Positions 1 to 9,382 of a stretch of 64,000 nt of DNA are shown here, in pieces. The stretch is from Clostridiaceae bacterium AF10-41 (GTDB lineage: Bacteria > Bacillota > Clostridia > Clostridiales > Clostridiaceae): contig JAQCTH010000006.1 in NCBI GenBank assembly GCA_027686065.1, forward strand, positions 12,682 through 76,681. Reading direction: 5' to 3'. The notes below the pieces were generated by a model that saw only the letters and a program-made list of their open reading frames with translations, made no database searches and was not told the DNA's origin. Numbering within the stretch: the stretch's first letter is position 1; each line of letters starts with the position of its first letter. Position numbers and translations under genes: made by a program.

Positions 1-2
1 TA

Positions 3-1622
3 TTATTCATCTAAAATATCTACTATATCAGACCCTAAAGTTTCTAAAAGCATATCTGCTGTTGACTTCTCATCACTTGAACTTTCTTCTACTTCAAACA
101 TAACTTTTATATCTTCTCTAAATATTTCTGCCAATACTTCTTGTATTACAGATTTATATTCGGGCTTTTCTAATCTATCTTTATTAAATTTATATTGATC
201 CTCATACTCTATAGTTAGAATTCCATTTTTACATTCTACAGGTTTTCCAGTAAGAATAGATGCATATACTATCATAGCTCTTCTCGCCTTAAACCTTTCT
301 AGAATATCTTTCCAAGACCTTTGTATATCATTTAATGTTACCTTTGAGTTTTCATTCGCCATAACATTATTGATTGTTATTCTTTTATTTTCTCTAACTG
401 CCGGCCTTTTTGCCACTTCCTCTTTACTATTTGCTTGATCATTATTAGTATTACTTACTACCTTAAGGCTTCCATTCTTCAAACCTTCCTCTAGTTTATT
501 TATTCTAGTTAGTATGACTTCATTTGATGTGTCATACTCAATTTTACACATTTTAATTATCGCTAATTCTAAATATAATCTTGCTTGTTTACTTATTTTA
601 GCATTAGATTCTGTTTCTTGAAGAATTCTTATATATCTCATTACTTCTTCTGCTCTAATTTTACTAGCTTGCTCTTTTATTAGTGATATATTTTCTTCTG
701 ACATATCTAGTACTTCTTCTGGATTATTAGTTACCTTAGCCATTAAAATATTTCTGTAATGTGCTATCAAATCCTTTATAAATAGGTAAATATCCTTTCC
801 AGCATAAACAACTTCATCTATTATACTTATTGATTTTTCTATATTTCTTTGAGTTACAGAATTGGTTAAATTAAATAAATTATCATTAGTTACAAGTCCA
901 AGCATACTTACAAGAACATCATATTGTACTGCTCCATTTCCCATAGATATTGCTTGATCTAAAATACTAAGTGCATCTCTCATTGCTCCATCTGATACTC
1001 TTGCAATTAAATTTAAACTTTTGTCATCTGCAAGCGCATTTTGTTCATTAACAATTTTTCTAAGTCGTTCTGTAATTTCATTATTATTTATTCTTTTAAA
1101 ATCAAATCGTTGGCATCTAGATAATATAGTTATAGGAAGTTTCTGCGGGTCTGTGGTAGCTAAAATAAATATTACATTATTAGGTGGTTCTTCTAAGGTC
1201 TTTAAAAAAGCATTTACTGCACCAATAGATAACATATGAACTTCATCCATTATATAAACTTTATGTCTTGCTTCTTGCGGTGGATACTTTACATCATCTA
1301 TAATATCCCTAATTTTATCAATACCATTATTTGAAGCTGCATCTAATTCGGTAACATCAATTGCTAACCCTTCATTTATTTTTCTACACATGTCACATTT
1401 ATTACAAGGCTCTCCATCTTTTAAATCTAAACAATTTAAAGCCTTGGCAAATACCTTAGCTGTTGTTGTTTTCCCTGTTCCTCTTGTTCCACAAAAGAGA
1501 TATGCATGAGCAATTCTATTGTTTAATATTTGATTTTTAACTGTTGTAGTTATATGTTCTTGACCTACAATATCATAAAAGTTTTGTGGTCTCCATTCTC
1601 TATATAAAGCTGTATATCCCAT
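3..1622 (-). CDS. dnaX: DNA polymerase III subunit gamma/tau
   Basis: Clamp-loader ATPase that opens the beta sliding clamp at the replication fork. The 539-residue product starts with the family-typical MGYTALYREWRP. It has a Walker A GTRGTGKT at 45-52, the zinc-binding cysteines C64, C73, C76 and C79, a Walker B with DEVH near 126-129 and the SRC sensor at 168-170. The C-terminal third is a divergent lysine-rich tau tail. The stop codon lies at the extreme left of the window, so the usual downstream partners (YbaB/EbfC-like protein, recR) would be just outside. In many clostridia the SRP RNA gene lies directly upstream; here about 9 kb of other genes separates them. Length matches the family, and identification is secure. 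Confidence 0.97.
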   Translation of the reverse strand: MGYTALYREWRPQNFYDIVGQEHITTTVKNQILNNRIAHAYLFCGTRGTGKTTTAKVFAKALNCLDLKDGEPCNKCDMCRKINEGLAIDVTELDAASNNGIDKIRDIIDDVKYPPQEARHKVYIMDEVHMLSIGAVNAFLKTLEEPPNNVIFILATTDPQKLPITILSRCQRFDFKRINNNEITERLRKIVNEQNALADDKSLNLIARVSDGAMRDALSILDQAISMGNGAVQYDVLVSMLGLVTNDNLFNLTNSVTQRNIEKSISIIDEVVYAGKDIYLFIKDLIAHYRNILMAKVTNNPEEVLDMSEENISLIKEQASKIRAEEVMRYIRILQETESNAKISKQARLYLELAIIKMCKIEYDTSNEVILTRINKLEEGLKNGSLKVVSNTNNDQANSKEEVAKRPAVRENKRITINNVMANENSKVTLNDIQRSWKDILERFKARRAMIVYASILTGKPVECKNGILTIEYEDQYKFNKDRLEKPEYKSVIQEVLAEIFREDIKVMFEVEESSSDEKSTADMLLETLGSDIVDILDE

Positions 1623-1703
1623 GAATTACCCTTCCTTATGTTAATTTCTTTATTTATATTATAGACTAAAGAACAATAATAATGAATAATGAATAAATTA
1701 AAA

Positions 1704-2537
1704 TTATTCAAATTCTGATTCTAACTCAAATTCAATGTTGGATAATGTATCATTAAGAAAAGAAGCTTTTTCATTATAATTACTGTTTAGGAAATGTGAA
1801 TACAATATATCCACCACCACTAACATAGGAAATTGTGGAGATATTACATTTCCTATAGCTAGATTCTTAGTTACAGCAATTAAAACTATTTCATTACAGA
1901 AATCATGAAGAGAAAAGTCATTATTAGATGTTATTATAATTGTTTTTGCTTTTCTTAATTTAGCCTCCTTTAATGAGTTTAATACTATCTTAGTTTTACC
2001 ACTTACAGTAAATCCAATTACCAGAGTATCTTCATCTATTAAAACTGAATTCATCTGCATTATGTGTGCATCTACTACAGATTCTACATTTAATCCCAAT
2101 CTCATGAACCTTATTTTAAACTCCATAGCTACGATTCCAGAACTTCCAATTCCATATACATACACTTTTTTATATTTTAGAAACATTTCAGAAATTCTCT
2201 TAAGCTGAGCTTCATCTGTAAGAGTATAACTTTTATCTAAAAGTTTTTGATAAGTACTTAAAACTTTCTTTTTTAGCTTCCCTACGTTTTGTATTTCCTC
2301 ATTAAATGTTTGTTCATATCTATAAATAAATTCTCTATATCCCTTAAATCCACACTTCTGAGCAAATCTTGATAGGGATGCCTTTGACACAAATAACTTA
2401 CTAGAAACACTTTCCGCAGAAAAGTCTTGTTTTTTATTATTATGTATAAAAAAGTCTGCAATTGTTGCTTCCGTATTTGTAAAATTACTATATAAAGTTT
2501 CCATTAACGGTATTATACTCTTATCTTGACTTTGCAT
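1704..2537 (-). CDS. MurR/RpiR family transcriptional regulator (HTH + SIS)
   Basis: Sugar-phosphate-responsive DNA-binding protein of 277 residues. The N-terminal RpiR-type helix-turn-helix occupies about residues 1-80 (S-K-A-S-L-S-R-F-A-Q-K-C-G-F-K-G-Y). A SIS sugar-phosphate isomerase fold spans about 120-250 (the YVYGIGSSGIVAMEF and GFTVSGKT segments). It lies downstream of the nanE-PTS-DUF4127 operon on the same strand, separated by a hairpin. The same arrangement is repeated at 37751-38551 with the second nanE-PTS operon, so it probably senses an amino-sugar phosphate (ManNAc-6-P or GlcNAc-6-P) and controls the operon upstream. The ligand is inferred from neighbours, not from sequence. 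Confidence 0.9.
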   Translation of the reverse strand: MQSQDKSIIPLMETLYSNFTNTEATIADFFIHNNKKQDFSAESVSSKLFVSKASLSRFAQKCGFKGYREFIYRYEQTFNEEIQNVGKLKKKVLSTYQKLLDKSYTLTDEAQLKRISEMFLKYKKVYVYGIGSSGIVAMEFKIRFMRLGLNVESVVDAHIMQMNSVLIDEDTLVIGFTVSGKTKIVLNSLKEAKLRKAKTIIITSNNDFSLHDFCNEIVLIAVTKNLAIGNVISPQFPMLVVVDILYSHFLNSNYNEKASFLNDTLSNIEFELESEFE

Positions 2538-2579
2538 TTCTACTCAACCCCCGTTTATAAAGTTTTTTATAAATAAAGA

Positions 2580-2621
2580 AATCTATTTGGAATTACTTAA
2601 TATCATAATACCAAATAGATT
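2580..2621 (-). terminator. Hairpin between DUF4127 gene and rpiR-type regulator
   Basis: An 11-bp inverted repeat (AATCTATTTGG with its complement) with a loop of about 20 nt follows the DUF4127 stop codon. On the minus strand it runs into a T-rich tract. It probably terminates or attenuates the sugar operon before the regulator gene. Confidence 0.6.
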
Positions 2622-2669
2622 ATCTTATTTAAAATTTATTTTTTTAAAATTTTGTTCTATAAATTGATT

Positions 2670-4187
2670 TTAATCATTAAAGTTTACATCAATATCCATA
2701 CCTATTTCGAACATTCTTTTCCATGGTGTTATTATGCTATTAATATTAAGTTTACAAACTTTTGATATATTAAGCTTATTATATTCTTCTAAAAGTAAGT
2801 CCCTTATGATATTTTCTACATCCTTCTGCTTGTCCTTGAAGTCATAATAACTTATATCATTCTTAGGAAGATACTCATTTATAACTTCTTGCCTTATTTT
2901 GGCTTGGTAAAGGACATCCTCAACTATACGATATATAAGATGTTTTATTTGACTTCCCCCATTTGATCTTAAGCTATACATTCCTGAAGATAGTACAGTT
3001 CCCAAAGTATTACAATTAGTATTCCAACCTGCATATGCTGTTAGTTTAGATAAAACTCCAAGTCTATCTAAATAATTTATTAAAGTTAAATCTCCACCAT
3101 TAGCAAAGGCCGAATCACTTAAGATTACCATTTTACCACTTTTTATATAACTTTCAATTTTATATACAAAATCTAAAAGATTTCTATATGATGTATAAGT
3201 AAGATCAATATCTAAAACCTGATCTGAGGCTTCCTGCATATATTTTCCTGGGGAATTTATAGCTAATATCAAGTCAGCCTCACTAGAATTGTCAATTAGT
3301 TCTCCACCACAAACTCTTACATGATACTTAAGACTCTCATTCATAGGTCTATCTTCATATAAAGGAATTATATTAGGGCCAAACGTAGAAGAATAAAATG
3401 CATATATCTTAACAGTCCTACCTAAAAAGTCATTTAGGCATCTTGCCAGTAAAGAACTTCCTACCTCGTCTGCTCCAGGATATATATAAGATTTAAATTC
3501 AAGGTTTTTATTTTTTATAAAATCTAAAACTATTTTTTGTGAAATAGCCGTATATCCATATTCTGACGAATCATCTTGCGGAATAACTAAAAAATCCAAA
3601 GTTCCATCTTCTAGAAGCTTTGCTACTTCAATATTTATATATTCATTGAATTCTCTTCTACTCTCATAATCTAATACAATCTCTTTAGGAATCTTTATTG
3701 ACTCTAACTCCTCTTCCTCTATTTTGTTAATTCCAACCCTTAATCTTTTATCTATAAGATACTTACTTCTAAAGAGATTGTATCCATAATCAGCATAATA
3801 ATCTGGCTCTTCTTCAGAAGAATTATATTGAGGAGATCTCATAATACAATTAAATGCATAAACTTTTATATTAGGATTAATTTCTTTTATTCTTCTTAAA
3901 TTTTTAATATATCCTTCAGCCTCATCCTTAGTTAAATGATGTAATCTTGAAGGAATAAGTCCTCCATAAATAAGCATATCAATTGAAAGCACTGCATAAC
4001 TACATTCTTTTGCATTTTCAAATACAAAGTCCCAAAGTTTTGATATTTTTCCTGGAGTTTTCTTGTCTCCTAATATACATTTATCAGGAGATATAAGTTT
4101 AATATCTTTTTTAGACGATGTAATAAGTTTAGGAAAATCACTATTACAAGGTCTCTCATCTAATGGAATAAATAGTATATTCATCAT
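2670..4187 (-). CDS. DUF4127 family protein
   Basis: A 505-residue cytoplasmic protein with no signal peptide. It is recognised as DUF4127 by its N-terminal segment with PLDERPCN near residues 8-15, followed by a long alpha/beta body with acidic patches (DMLIYGGLIPSR; IPQDDSSEYGY; GADEVG). The biochemical function of the family is not known to me. Its ATG overlaps the IIB stop codon by 4 bp, so the two are translationally coupled. Being the last structural gene of a PTS/NanE operon that contains no other recognisable glycosidase, it could hydrolyse the phosphorylated disaccharide imported by the PTS. That is an inference from position only. Confidence 0.85.
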   Translation of the reverse strand: MMNILFIPLDERPCNSDFPKLITSSKKDIKLISPDKCILGDKKTPGKISKLWDFVFENAKECSYAVLSIDMLIYGGLIPSRLHHLTKDEAEGYIKNLRRIKEINPNIKVYAFNCIMRSPQYNSSEEEPDYYADYGYNLFRSKYLIDKRLRVGINKIEEEELESIKIPKEIVLDYESRREFNEYINIEVAKLLEDGTLDFLVIPQDDSSEYGYTAISQKIVLDFIKNKNLEFKSYIYPGADEVGSSLLARCLNDFLGRTVKIYAFYSSTFGPNIIPLYEDRPMNESLKYHVRVCGGELIDNSSEADLILAINSPGKYMQEASDQVLDIDLTYTSYRNLLDFVYKIESYIKSGKMVILSDSAFANGGDLTLINYLDRLGVLSKLTAYAGWNTNCNTLGTVLSSGMYSLRSNGGSQIKHLIYRIVEDVLYQAKIRQEVINEYLPKNDISYYDFKDKQKDVENIIRDLLLEEYNKLNISKVCKLNINSIITPWKRMFEIGMDIDVNFND

Positions 4188-4483
4188 TTTATTAAATTTA
4201 TTGCCTGATCTAAGGCCTTCGCTCCATCTATTGTTCCATATATCCTCATATCAATTACTCCTAGTGGCTTCCCATCAAAACTATTTTGTATGTCTTTTAC
4301 TGCAAATTTTAACTGTGGTGCTACAAGTACTACATCAACATCTTCTTTAATATTCTTTGCTTCAGTACTAGATAATGCCCATATTCTTGCTTCCATATTT
4401 CTTTCTAATGCAACCTTTTTCATTTTTTCTACAAGAATTGATGTAGACATTCCTGCATTACAAACTAATAAAATGTTCATCAT
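4184..4483 (-). CDS. PTS lactose/cellobiose-type IIB component
   Basis: A 99-residue cytoplasmic phosphocarrier that passes phosphate from IIA to the sugar bound by IIC. The N-terminal LLVCNAGMSTS carries the phosphoacceptor cysteine at residue 8. Length and the C-terminal pattern (VLVAPQ, then an I-D-M-R-I-Y-G segment) match the cellobiose IIB (CelA) fold. It sits between the IIA gene (1 bp gap) and DUF4127 (4-bp overlap). A tandem ATG ATG starts the protein. Class assignment is confident; the sugar is not determined by this subunit. Confidence 0.93.
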   Translation of the reverse strand: MMNILLVCNAGMSTSILVEKMKKVALERNMEARIWALSSTEAKNIKEDVDVVLVAPQLKFAVKDIQNSFDGKPLGVIDMRIYGTIDGAKALDQAINLIK

Positions 4484-4484
4484 A

Positions 4485-4793
4485 TTATAAAGCCTCCTTA
4501 TATAAATGCATAAATTTTTGTGCTAATATCTTAACCAGTTCTGCATTCATAAGCTGATCTTCTGCGTGTATAAGCAATAGAGATATATTAAGTGGATCTC
4601 CTGAAGCCTCCATTTGCACAAGTTCCATATGCTTTTTATGTCCTTGTACCAAATAATTATCGGCTTCCTCAAACATGTCCTCTAAAAGGTCGAAATCTTT
4701 GTTTTCACATTTATTTATTATCTCCATATACTGTGACTTTGCTGCTCCTACATTAGATATTATTTCAAATGCACTAAGCTCATTATTCTCCAT
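4485..4793 (-). CDS. PTS lactose/cellobiose-type IIA component
   Basis: A 102-residue helical bundle protein of the lactose/cellobiose IIA family, which accepts phosphate from HPr and donates it to IIB. The expected active histidine is H76 in LLLIHAEDQLM; conserved features include the AAKSQYMEII and Y-L-V-Q-G-H-K-K-H segments. The gene overlaps the upstream HAD gene by 11 bp and precedes IIB by 1 bp, consistent with one polycistronic message. Subunits of this class form trimers and act in the cytoplasm. Confidence 0.94.
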   Translation of the reverse strand: MENNELSAFEIISNVGAAKSQYMEIINKCENKDFDLLEDMFEEADNYLVQGHKKHMELVQMEASGDPLNISLLLIHAEDQLMNAELVKILAQKFMHLYKEAL

Positions 4794-5547
4794 AAATATT
4801 CTCCTTAACTATATTTTTTAAAACTTCTTTTATAGAAGGCATATAAAAATCTGCATCTCCAAGATTATGTTTGCCTATGAAATATGATGTCTTTGAGTAT
4901 TTGAACATAGAGCAATCACTTTCAGAATCTCCTATAGATATTATTTCTGCATTTGGATATATTTCTTTAAGTGCCTTTCCCTTAGAAACACCCCTGGGAA
5001 TTATTTCTAATGTCTTATCTGAAGTTTTAATTGCATCAACATCATCAAAATTTTCTTCAATATATCTTCTAACATTATTTATTTCATTGCTATCCCCAAT
5101 CATAAGAAATATTATTACTGGCTGATAGTAAATAACCTCTGTAAAGTCATCTAATATATTGGATGAGTTATAGAATTCTCTTGGAAAATCAGCACCTCTT
5201 TCATTATGCCAGTATCTATTGCTTATAGTATTTAGTTCCACTCTAAGATTTCTTTCCTTTATATATTCATATATCTTAAGAGCTGTTTTCTTATTTAATA
5301 TTCTTCCTTTAATACTATTGTCATCCTGTAGCACAGCACCATTTTGAGAAATTCTATATTTTATATTTAAATCATATTTTTGAGCTATATGAATTATATC
5401 GTGATCCAATCTTCCAGTTACCACCACTACCTCGTAACCATCATCTTGTAAAACTTTAAGTAGGTTAAGAGTTTCTTGTCCTCCTATTATCTCATTCATT
5501 TCATTGATTAATGTGCCATCTAAATCTAGTGCTAAAACTTTAGTCAT
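4783..5547 (-). CDS. HAD-superfamily (Cof-type) phosphatase
   Basis: A 254-residue HAD hydrolase of the Cof/YbiV subgroup. Motif I is ALDLDGTL (nucleophile D8, general acid D10), motif II is VVVVTGR and motif IV is the C-terminal IGDSESD. The inserted cap between motifs II and III identifies a type IIB sugar-phosphatase-like protein. It overlaps IIA downstream and IIC upstream (8 bp) inside the PTS operon. It therefore probably dephosphorylates a sugar phosphate made from the imported substrate, or relieves sugar-phosphate stress. The exact substrate cannot be read from sequence. Confidence 0.9.
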   Translation of the reverse strand: MTKVLALDLDGTLINEMNEIIGGQETLNLLKVLQDDGYEVVVVTGRLDHDIIHIAQKYDLNIKYRISQNGAVLQDDNSIKGRILNKKTALKIYEYIKERNLRVELNTISNRYWHNERGADFPREFYNSSNILDDFTEVIYYQPVIIFLMIGDSNEINNVRRYIEENFDDVDAIKTSDKTLEIIPRGVSKGKALKEIYPNAEIISIGDSESDCSMFKYSKTSYFIGKHNLGDADFYMPSIKEVLKNIVKENIYGE

Positions 5548-6823
5548 TATCTATCATCCTTTGCTTGTTTGTTATTGCCACGAAAGGCATATATATTAAT
5601 ACTGATATTATTAAAATGATTACAGCTATTAATGCTGATACTATATGTCCACCTGTAGCAAAGAAAGCACTTAAAACTGGTGGAGTCGTCCATGGAACCA
5701 ATATATAAGTATGAGCCATTACTCCTAATGATGTTGTCAAGGTTCCTATTGCAAGTCCTACAAAAGTAGATAAGATCATTGGAATTATTAATATTGGGTT
5801 CATCACAACTGGAAGTCCAAACATTATCGGTTCTGAAATATTAAATAATGCTGGTATAAACCCTATCTTAGCAATTTTTCTATAATCTTCCCTACGAGAT
5901 ACTATAAAAATTGCAATAATAAGAGCAATCATATTTCCTGCGCCCCCCATAAATGCAACTGAATCTAAGAAAGGCTTAGTCATAATTGCTTGTAACGCTT
6001 GTCCAGCCGATGCTGCCTCAGCATTCTGTGTTAATGAAACAAGATATATTGGCTCTAAAATAGGATTAAAAATAAAGGCGGAATGTATTCCTAATCCCCA
6101 AAGCAACATATAAAGCAAATAAATTACTCCTAAACCAAATGTAGAATTAACAACATTTGTGAAAGGTGTTTGTATAGACTTAAATATAAGATCATTTAAA
6201 GGAAGTTCAAAGTAATTTGTAAACATCTTTAAAGTTCCAAATATTAGTAAAGTTATAATAACAGGTATTAATTTATTAAAAGATCTTGAAATTGATGGTG
6301 GTACACTATCTGGCATTTTTATAATCAAGGCATCAATATTTGATAACCCTCTTATAATTTCTACAGTTGCTATTGCAGAAATAAAAGCCATAAACATGGC
6401 AGCAGCTCCAGTATAATAAGTATTTATATATTCTATTCCTAAATTTCCATCAAAATTTATTGGCATTAATATGAAAAGTACTACAACTGCTATAGATGGT
6501 GTAATTGAAGTCTCGGATTTATAATGTTCTGCCAAAGATTTAGAAGTTGTAAATGTTAAAAGTATTGCCATTATAGACATAGTTGCAGGAACTATAGAAG
6601 CTCCTAGCTCTGTAAGTTTTGTAAATGGCATTCCAAAAAGTTTATTTGTAAAACCGTTTTCTCCAATAAATACGTTATTTATAAGTATAAAGAAAGATCC
6701 TGCAATCATAATAGGAAGTATTGCCACAAAACCATCTCTTATTGCAGATAAATACTTATTAGAAGCAAGTTTATTTGCTATAGGAAGAAAGATCTCTTCA
6801 ATTTTATTCATAAATTTATTCAT
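5540..6823 (-). CDS. PTS lactose/cellobiose-type IIC permease
   Basis: A 427-residue integral membrane permease that translocates and phosphorylates a sugar together with the IIB and IIA encoded downstream. It begins MNKFMNKIEEIFLPIANKLA, typical of cellobiose-family IIC. It has about ten hydrophobic segments and a conserved central region with LWGLGIHSAF and N-P-I-L-E-P, followed by GGAGNM. The class usually moves beta-linked disaccharides or chitobiose. Association with NanE suggests a ManNAc-containing sugar. It lies 7 bp after nanE and overlaps the HAD gene by 8 bp. Confidence 0.93.
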   Translation of the reverse strand: MNKFMNKIEEIFLPIANKLASNKYLSAIRDGFVAILPIMIAGSFFILINNVFIGENGFTNKLFGMPFTKLTELGASIVPATMSIMAILLTFTTSKSLAEHYKSETSITPSIAVVVLFILMPINFDGNLGIEYINTYYTGAAAMFMAFISAIATVEIIRGLSNIDALIIKMPDSVPPSISRSFNKLIPVIITLLIFGTLKMFTNYFELPLNDLIFKSIQTPFTNVVNSTFGLGVIYLLYMLLWGLGIHSAFIFNPILEPIYLVSLTQNAEAASAGQALQAIMTKPFLDSVAFMGGAGNMIALIIAIFIVSRREDYRKIAKIGFIPALFNISEPIMFGLPVVMNPILIIPMILSTFVGLAIGTLTTSLGVMAHTYILVPWTTPPVLSAFFATGGHIVSALIAVIILIISVLIYMPFVAITNKQRMIDND

Positions 6824-6830
6824 AATATTT

Positions 6831-7517
6831 CTACTCTCCTATCTTTTTTATCTCATTAATAAATTTCTCAGTTATAACTTTCGGACGAGTTATAATAGAT
6901 CCAACTACCACACTATAGCATCCAAGTTCAAGTACGCGTTTAGCCTTTTCAGGTGTATCTATATTTCCTTCTGCAATAACCGGCTTCGAAACTGAATTAA
7001 TAATATTTCTTATAAGTTCAAAGTCATTTGTATCTATATGAATACCTTTACTTTGAACTGTGTATCCTACTAAGGTAGTTCCTATAAAATCAAAACCTAT
7101 TTTATCAGCGTAAATAGCTTCATCATAAGTAGAACAATCTGCCATAAGTAATACATTGCCATATTTTTCTCTAATTTTATCAATGAATTCTTTCAAAGTA
7201 ATATTACCAGGCCTTAATCGGTCTGTTGCGTCCAAAGCTATAATATCTACTCCTACTTCAATAAGCTCATCTATTTCTGTCATTGTTGGAGTAATATAAA
7301 TATCACTATTTTCATAATCCCTTTTAACTATTCCTATAATTGGAACATCAACATTTCTTTTTATTTCTAATATATCCTGATTAGAATTAGCTCTAATCCC
7401 TACCGCTCCTCCTTGTACTGCTGCTTTAGCCATTCTCCCCATAATAAAAGATGAATGAAGTGGTTCATCTTCTAATGCTTGGCAAGATACTATTAGCCCT
7501 TTATTAATATTTTTCAT
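6831..7517 (-). CDS. nanE: N-acetylmannosamine-6-phosphate 2-epimerase
   Basis: TIM-barrel epimerase converting ManNAc-6-P to GlcNAc-6-P, feeding amino sugar into NagA/NagB metabolism. The 228 residues open with the family signature [17 protein letters not shown], contain [10 protein letters not shown] and PIIGIVKR, and end with [13 protein letters not shown] and [10 protein letters not shown]. It is the first gene of the PTS operon. No nanA or nanK is present in the window, so ManNAc-6-P is more likely delivered by the PTS than by sialic acid breakdown. A second, clearly diverged copy is encoded at 38690-39343. Confidence 0.96.
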   Translation of the reverse strand: MKNINKGLIVSCQALEDEPLHSSFIMGRMAKAAVQGGAVGIRANSNQDILEIKRNVDVPIIGIVKRDYENSDIYITPTMTEIDELIEVGVDIIALDATDRLRPGNITLKEFIDKIREKYGNVLLMADCSTYDEAIYADKIGFDFIGTTLVGYTVQSKGIHIDTNDFELIRNIINSVSKPVIAEGNIDTPEKAKRVLELGCYSVVVGSIITRPKVITEKFINEIKKIGE

Positions 7518-7611
7518 ATTATTCCCCCTATTATTTTACATAATAAAAAAGTACTTTTTCTTGAATTCATTTTAAGTTGTTCTGTATTTATTTTCAATTG
7601 ATATCATTCAT

Positions 7612-7629
7612 TTAGAAACTACTTTCTAA
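7612..7629. promoter_or_regulatory. Candidate operator upstream of the nanE-PTS operon
   Basis: A perfect 7-bp dyad, TTAGAAA-CTAC-TTTCTAA, lies about 95 bp upstream of the nanE start in the AT-rich leader. Its size and position fit a binding site for the downstream-encoded RpiR-type regulator. Assignment is inferred. Confidence 0.35.
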
Positions 7630-7698
7630 CAAAGTTAAAAAAGCTCCATACTTTATATATAAAATAAAAATATAGTGAAATTAAATTCAGAAAAAACA

Positions 7699-7740
7699 AA
7701 TAAGGATATTCCATTTTTATATAATAGAATATCCTTATTT
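7699..7740 (-). terminator. Terminator downstream of MFS gene
   Basis: A 13-bp inverted repeat (AATAAGGATATTC and complement) with a 16-nt AT loop lies directly after the MFS stop codon, with T-rich flanks on both strands. It can separate the MFS gene from the sugar operon promoter. Confidence 0.65.
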
Positions 7741-7745
7741 CTAAT

Positions 7746-8912
7746 TTATATGGTCTTTTTAATTATAATTATCTCAGTAATACAAATTAATACTCCTACA
7801 ATACCAACCATTATAAATGATAACTCTAAATAAACTCTATCTCCTATGAACCCACATATAGGAAATAAAATTATCATCATTATAGAATAAAACATACTTT
7901 CAACCGAAATAATTGTTGCCCTTTGATTTGATTCCACCATAGAATTTATCAAATTACTACTTATCGGTTGAAGTATTGATGTTAAAAATCCTATTCCTAA
8001 GAAAAATACTATAGATAAATTCCCTTTGCCAATTCCCATAAAGATTGTAAATACACTTATACTAATTGAAATTATTATCCACCCTAAAGATTTATATTTT
8101 TTATATATTTTACTGCTTAAAATAGCTCCGAAAGATGAAAATATTCCATTAAATAAAAATATTATAGAAATACTAATCCTTGAATATTCCATATCATTAA
8201 ATAATTGTTGCCCATAAAAATAAACGATTGCTGAAAAAGTATATATCAATGGAAAAAATATTAATATATTAAGAAGCCTTTTATTATTTTTAACTATATC
8301 TATAGATTGCTTTAAATGATTAATAATATTAATGCTTTGATTTTCTTTTCTTATAACATCTACTTCAATAAACCTAGTAGAAAGAACTAATGATATTAAT
8401 CCTATAGCAACTGCTGTAATATAGCTAATAGAAAAATCTATTTGTGAAAGAATTCCCCCTATAAATACTGCTAACCCTTGTGATACCTCTATTATTAAGT
8501 TTATTTTTCCATTAACCTTTAAGAATTCTTCTTCTCTATCTAGCTTTTTAAGAGTATCATAAATTAATGCTTCTTCTGACCCTGAGTTTAAGTTATATCC
8601 CCAAGCTGACAATATAAATCCTATTGCGAATCCCATAAAAGAATTAGAAAATAACATAATAATTGCAGAAATTAATGAGGTTATCCTCCCTATTATAATT
8701 ATCTTCTTTCTCCCAAATAAATCAGCTAAAGCCCCTGTTGGTATTTCCGAAATAAATCCTGTTATGTGAAATATACCCTCAAGTAATCCTATTTGAGCTA
8801 AGGTCATGCCTTTAAATCCTAAGTATAATACCCATATTGCAGATGTTATATCAAAGGCTGAAAAAAACTTATATATATAATCATTTTTAATATTTACACT
8901 TAATCTATTCAT
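7746..8912 (-). CDS. MFS transporter (drug/metabolite efflux type)
   Basis: A 388-residue major facilitator with about twelve hydrophobic segments. The N-terminal half carries EIPTGALADLFGRKK, the cytoplasmic loop 2-3 motif A variant of MFS exporters, with a preceding GLLEGIFHITGF segment. The long central cytoplasmic loop is around residues 185-215. The gene stands alone between a terminator and a decayed regulator-like fragment. Substrate cannot be predicted; efflux is the commonest role for this subgroup. The region upstream, 8913-9382, holds no other intact gene. Confidence 0.85.
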   Translation of the reverse strand: MNRLSVNIKNDYIYKFFSAFDITSAIWVLYLGFKGMTLAQIGLLEGIFHITGFISEIPTGALADLFGRKKIIIIGRITSLISAIIMLFSNSFMGFAIGFILSAWGYNLNSGSEEALIYDTLKKLDREEEFLKVNGKINLIIEVSQGLAVFIGGILSQIDFSISYITAVAIGLISLVLSTRFIEVDVIRKENQSINIINHLKQSIDIVKNNKRLLNILIFFPLIYTFSAIVYFYGQQLFNDMEYSRISISIIFLFNGIFSSFGAILSSKIYKKYKSLGWIIISISISVFTIFMGIGKGNLSIVFFLGIGFLTSILQPISSNLINSMVESNQRATIISVESMFYSIMMIILFPICGFIGDRVYLELSFIMVGIVGVLICITEIIIIKKTI

Positions 8913-9002
8913 TTAAATCAACTCCAAATCTTATATTTTTATGCATAATAAAAGACCCTATAAAAAAATGGGCCTGATTGGAGTTACTATATATATTACA
9001 AG

Positions 9003-9134
9003 TTATAGAATAGTTCCTTGTAATTCCCTACTAAAAAAGGGCATAGTAATCCAATTTTCAAAAAATACTGCTGTTTTTGAAATTGAACTACTAGATAATA
9101 TCTCAAATTTTATTCCCTTTGTAGAAAACTTCAT
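9003..9134 (-). pseudogene. Truncated Rrf2-like N-terminal fragment
   Basis: A 43-codon frame has a strong ribosome binding site (AGGGAGGAAT) and begins MKFSTKGIKFEI. MKxSTKG is the classical start of Rrf2-family regulators (IscR, NsrR, CymR). The remainder after about residue 12 does not look like an Rrf2 helix-turn-helix and soon stops. It may be the decayed stub of a regulator gene, or a short leader frame ahead of the MFS transporter. Similarity covers only seven residues, so confidence is low. Confidence 0.25.
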
Positions 9135-9382
9135 GAATCTATTCCTCCCTTCTTACTTCAAATATACTACATTAATAATATATCATGTCTATATATATAT
9201 CAAGCTACTTTTATTCTTCGTCATTATTAAGTGATTTAAAATAATCTTAAATATATTAATTAAAACAGATTGCTTTATAACTCAATGCTTTTTAAGGTGA
9301 TGTTAATTTTAACTTATGCTATAATGTAATAAAATTATTCACATTAGAAAGTGAAATGAAAATATAACTTAGAGGTGACTAT

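Noticed and set aside
4063..4350. Plus-strand frame opposite DUF4127 and IIB
   Set aside because: Antisense shadow of two well-supported genes; composition is typical of a reverse-frame translation.
8913..9002. T-box or other riboswitch ahead of the MFS gene
   Set aside because: No AGGGTGGNACCGCG-type T-box sequence and no conserved aptamer core were found; only AT-rich sequence and weak pairing.
8941..9234. Plus-strand 97-codon frame beginning at 8941
   Set aside because: No ribosome site, low-complexity AT-rich composition, and it is antisense to the leader and Rrf2-like fragment of the MFS gene.
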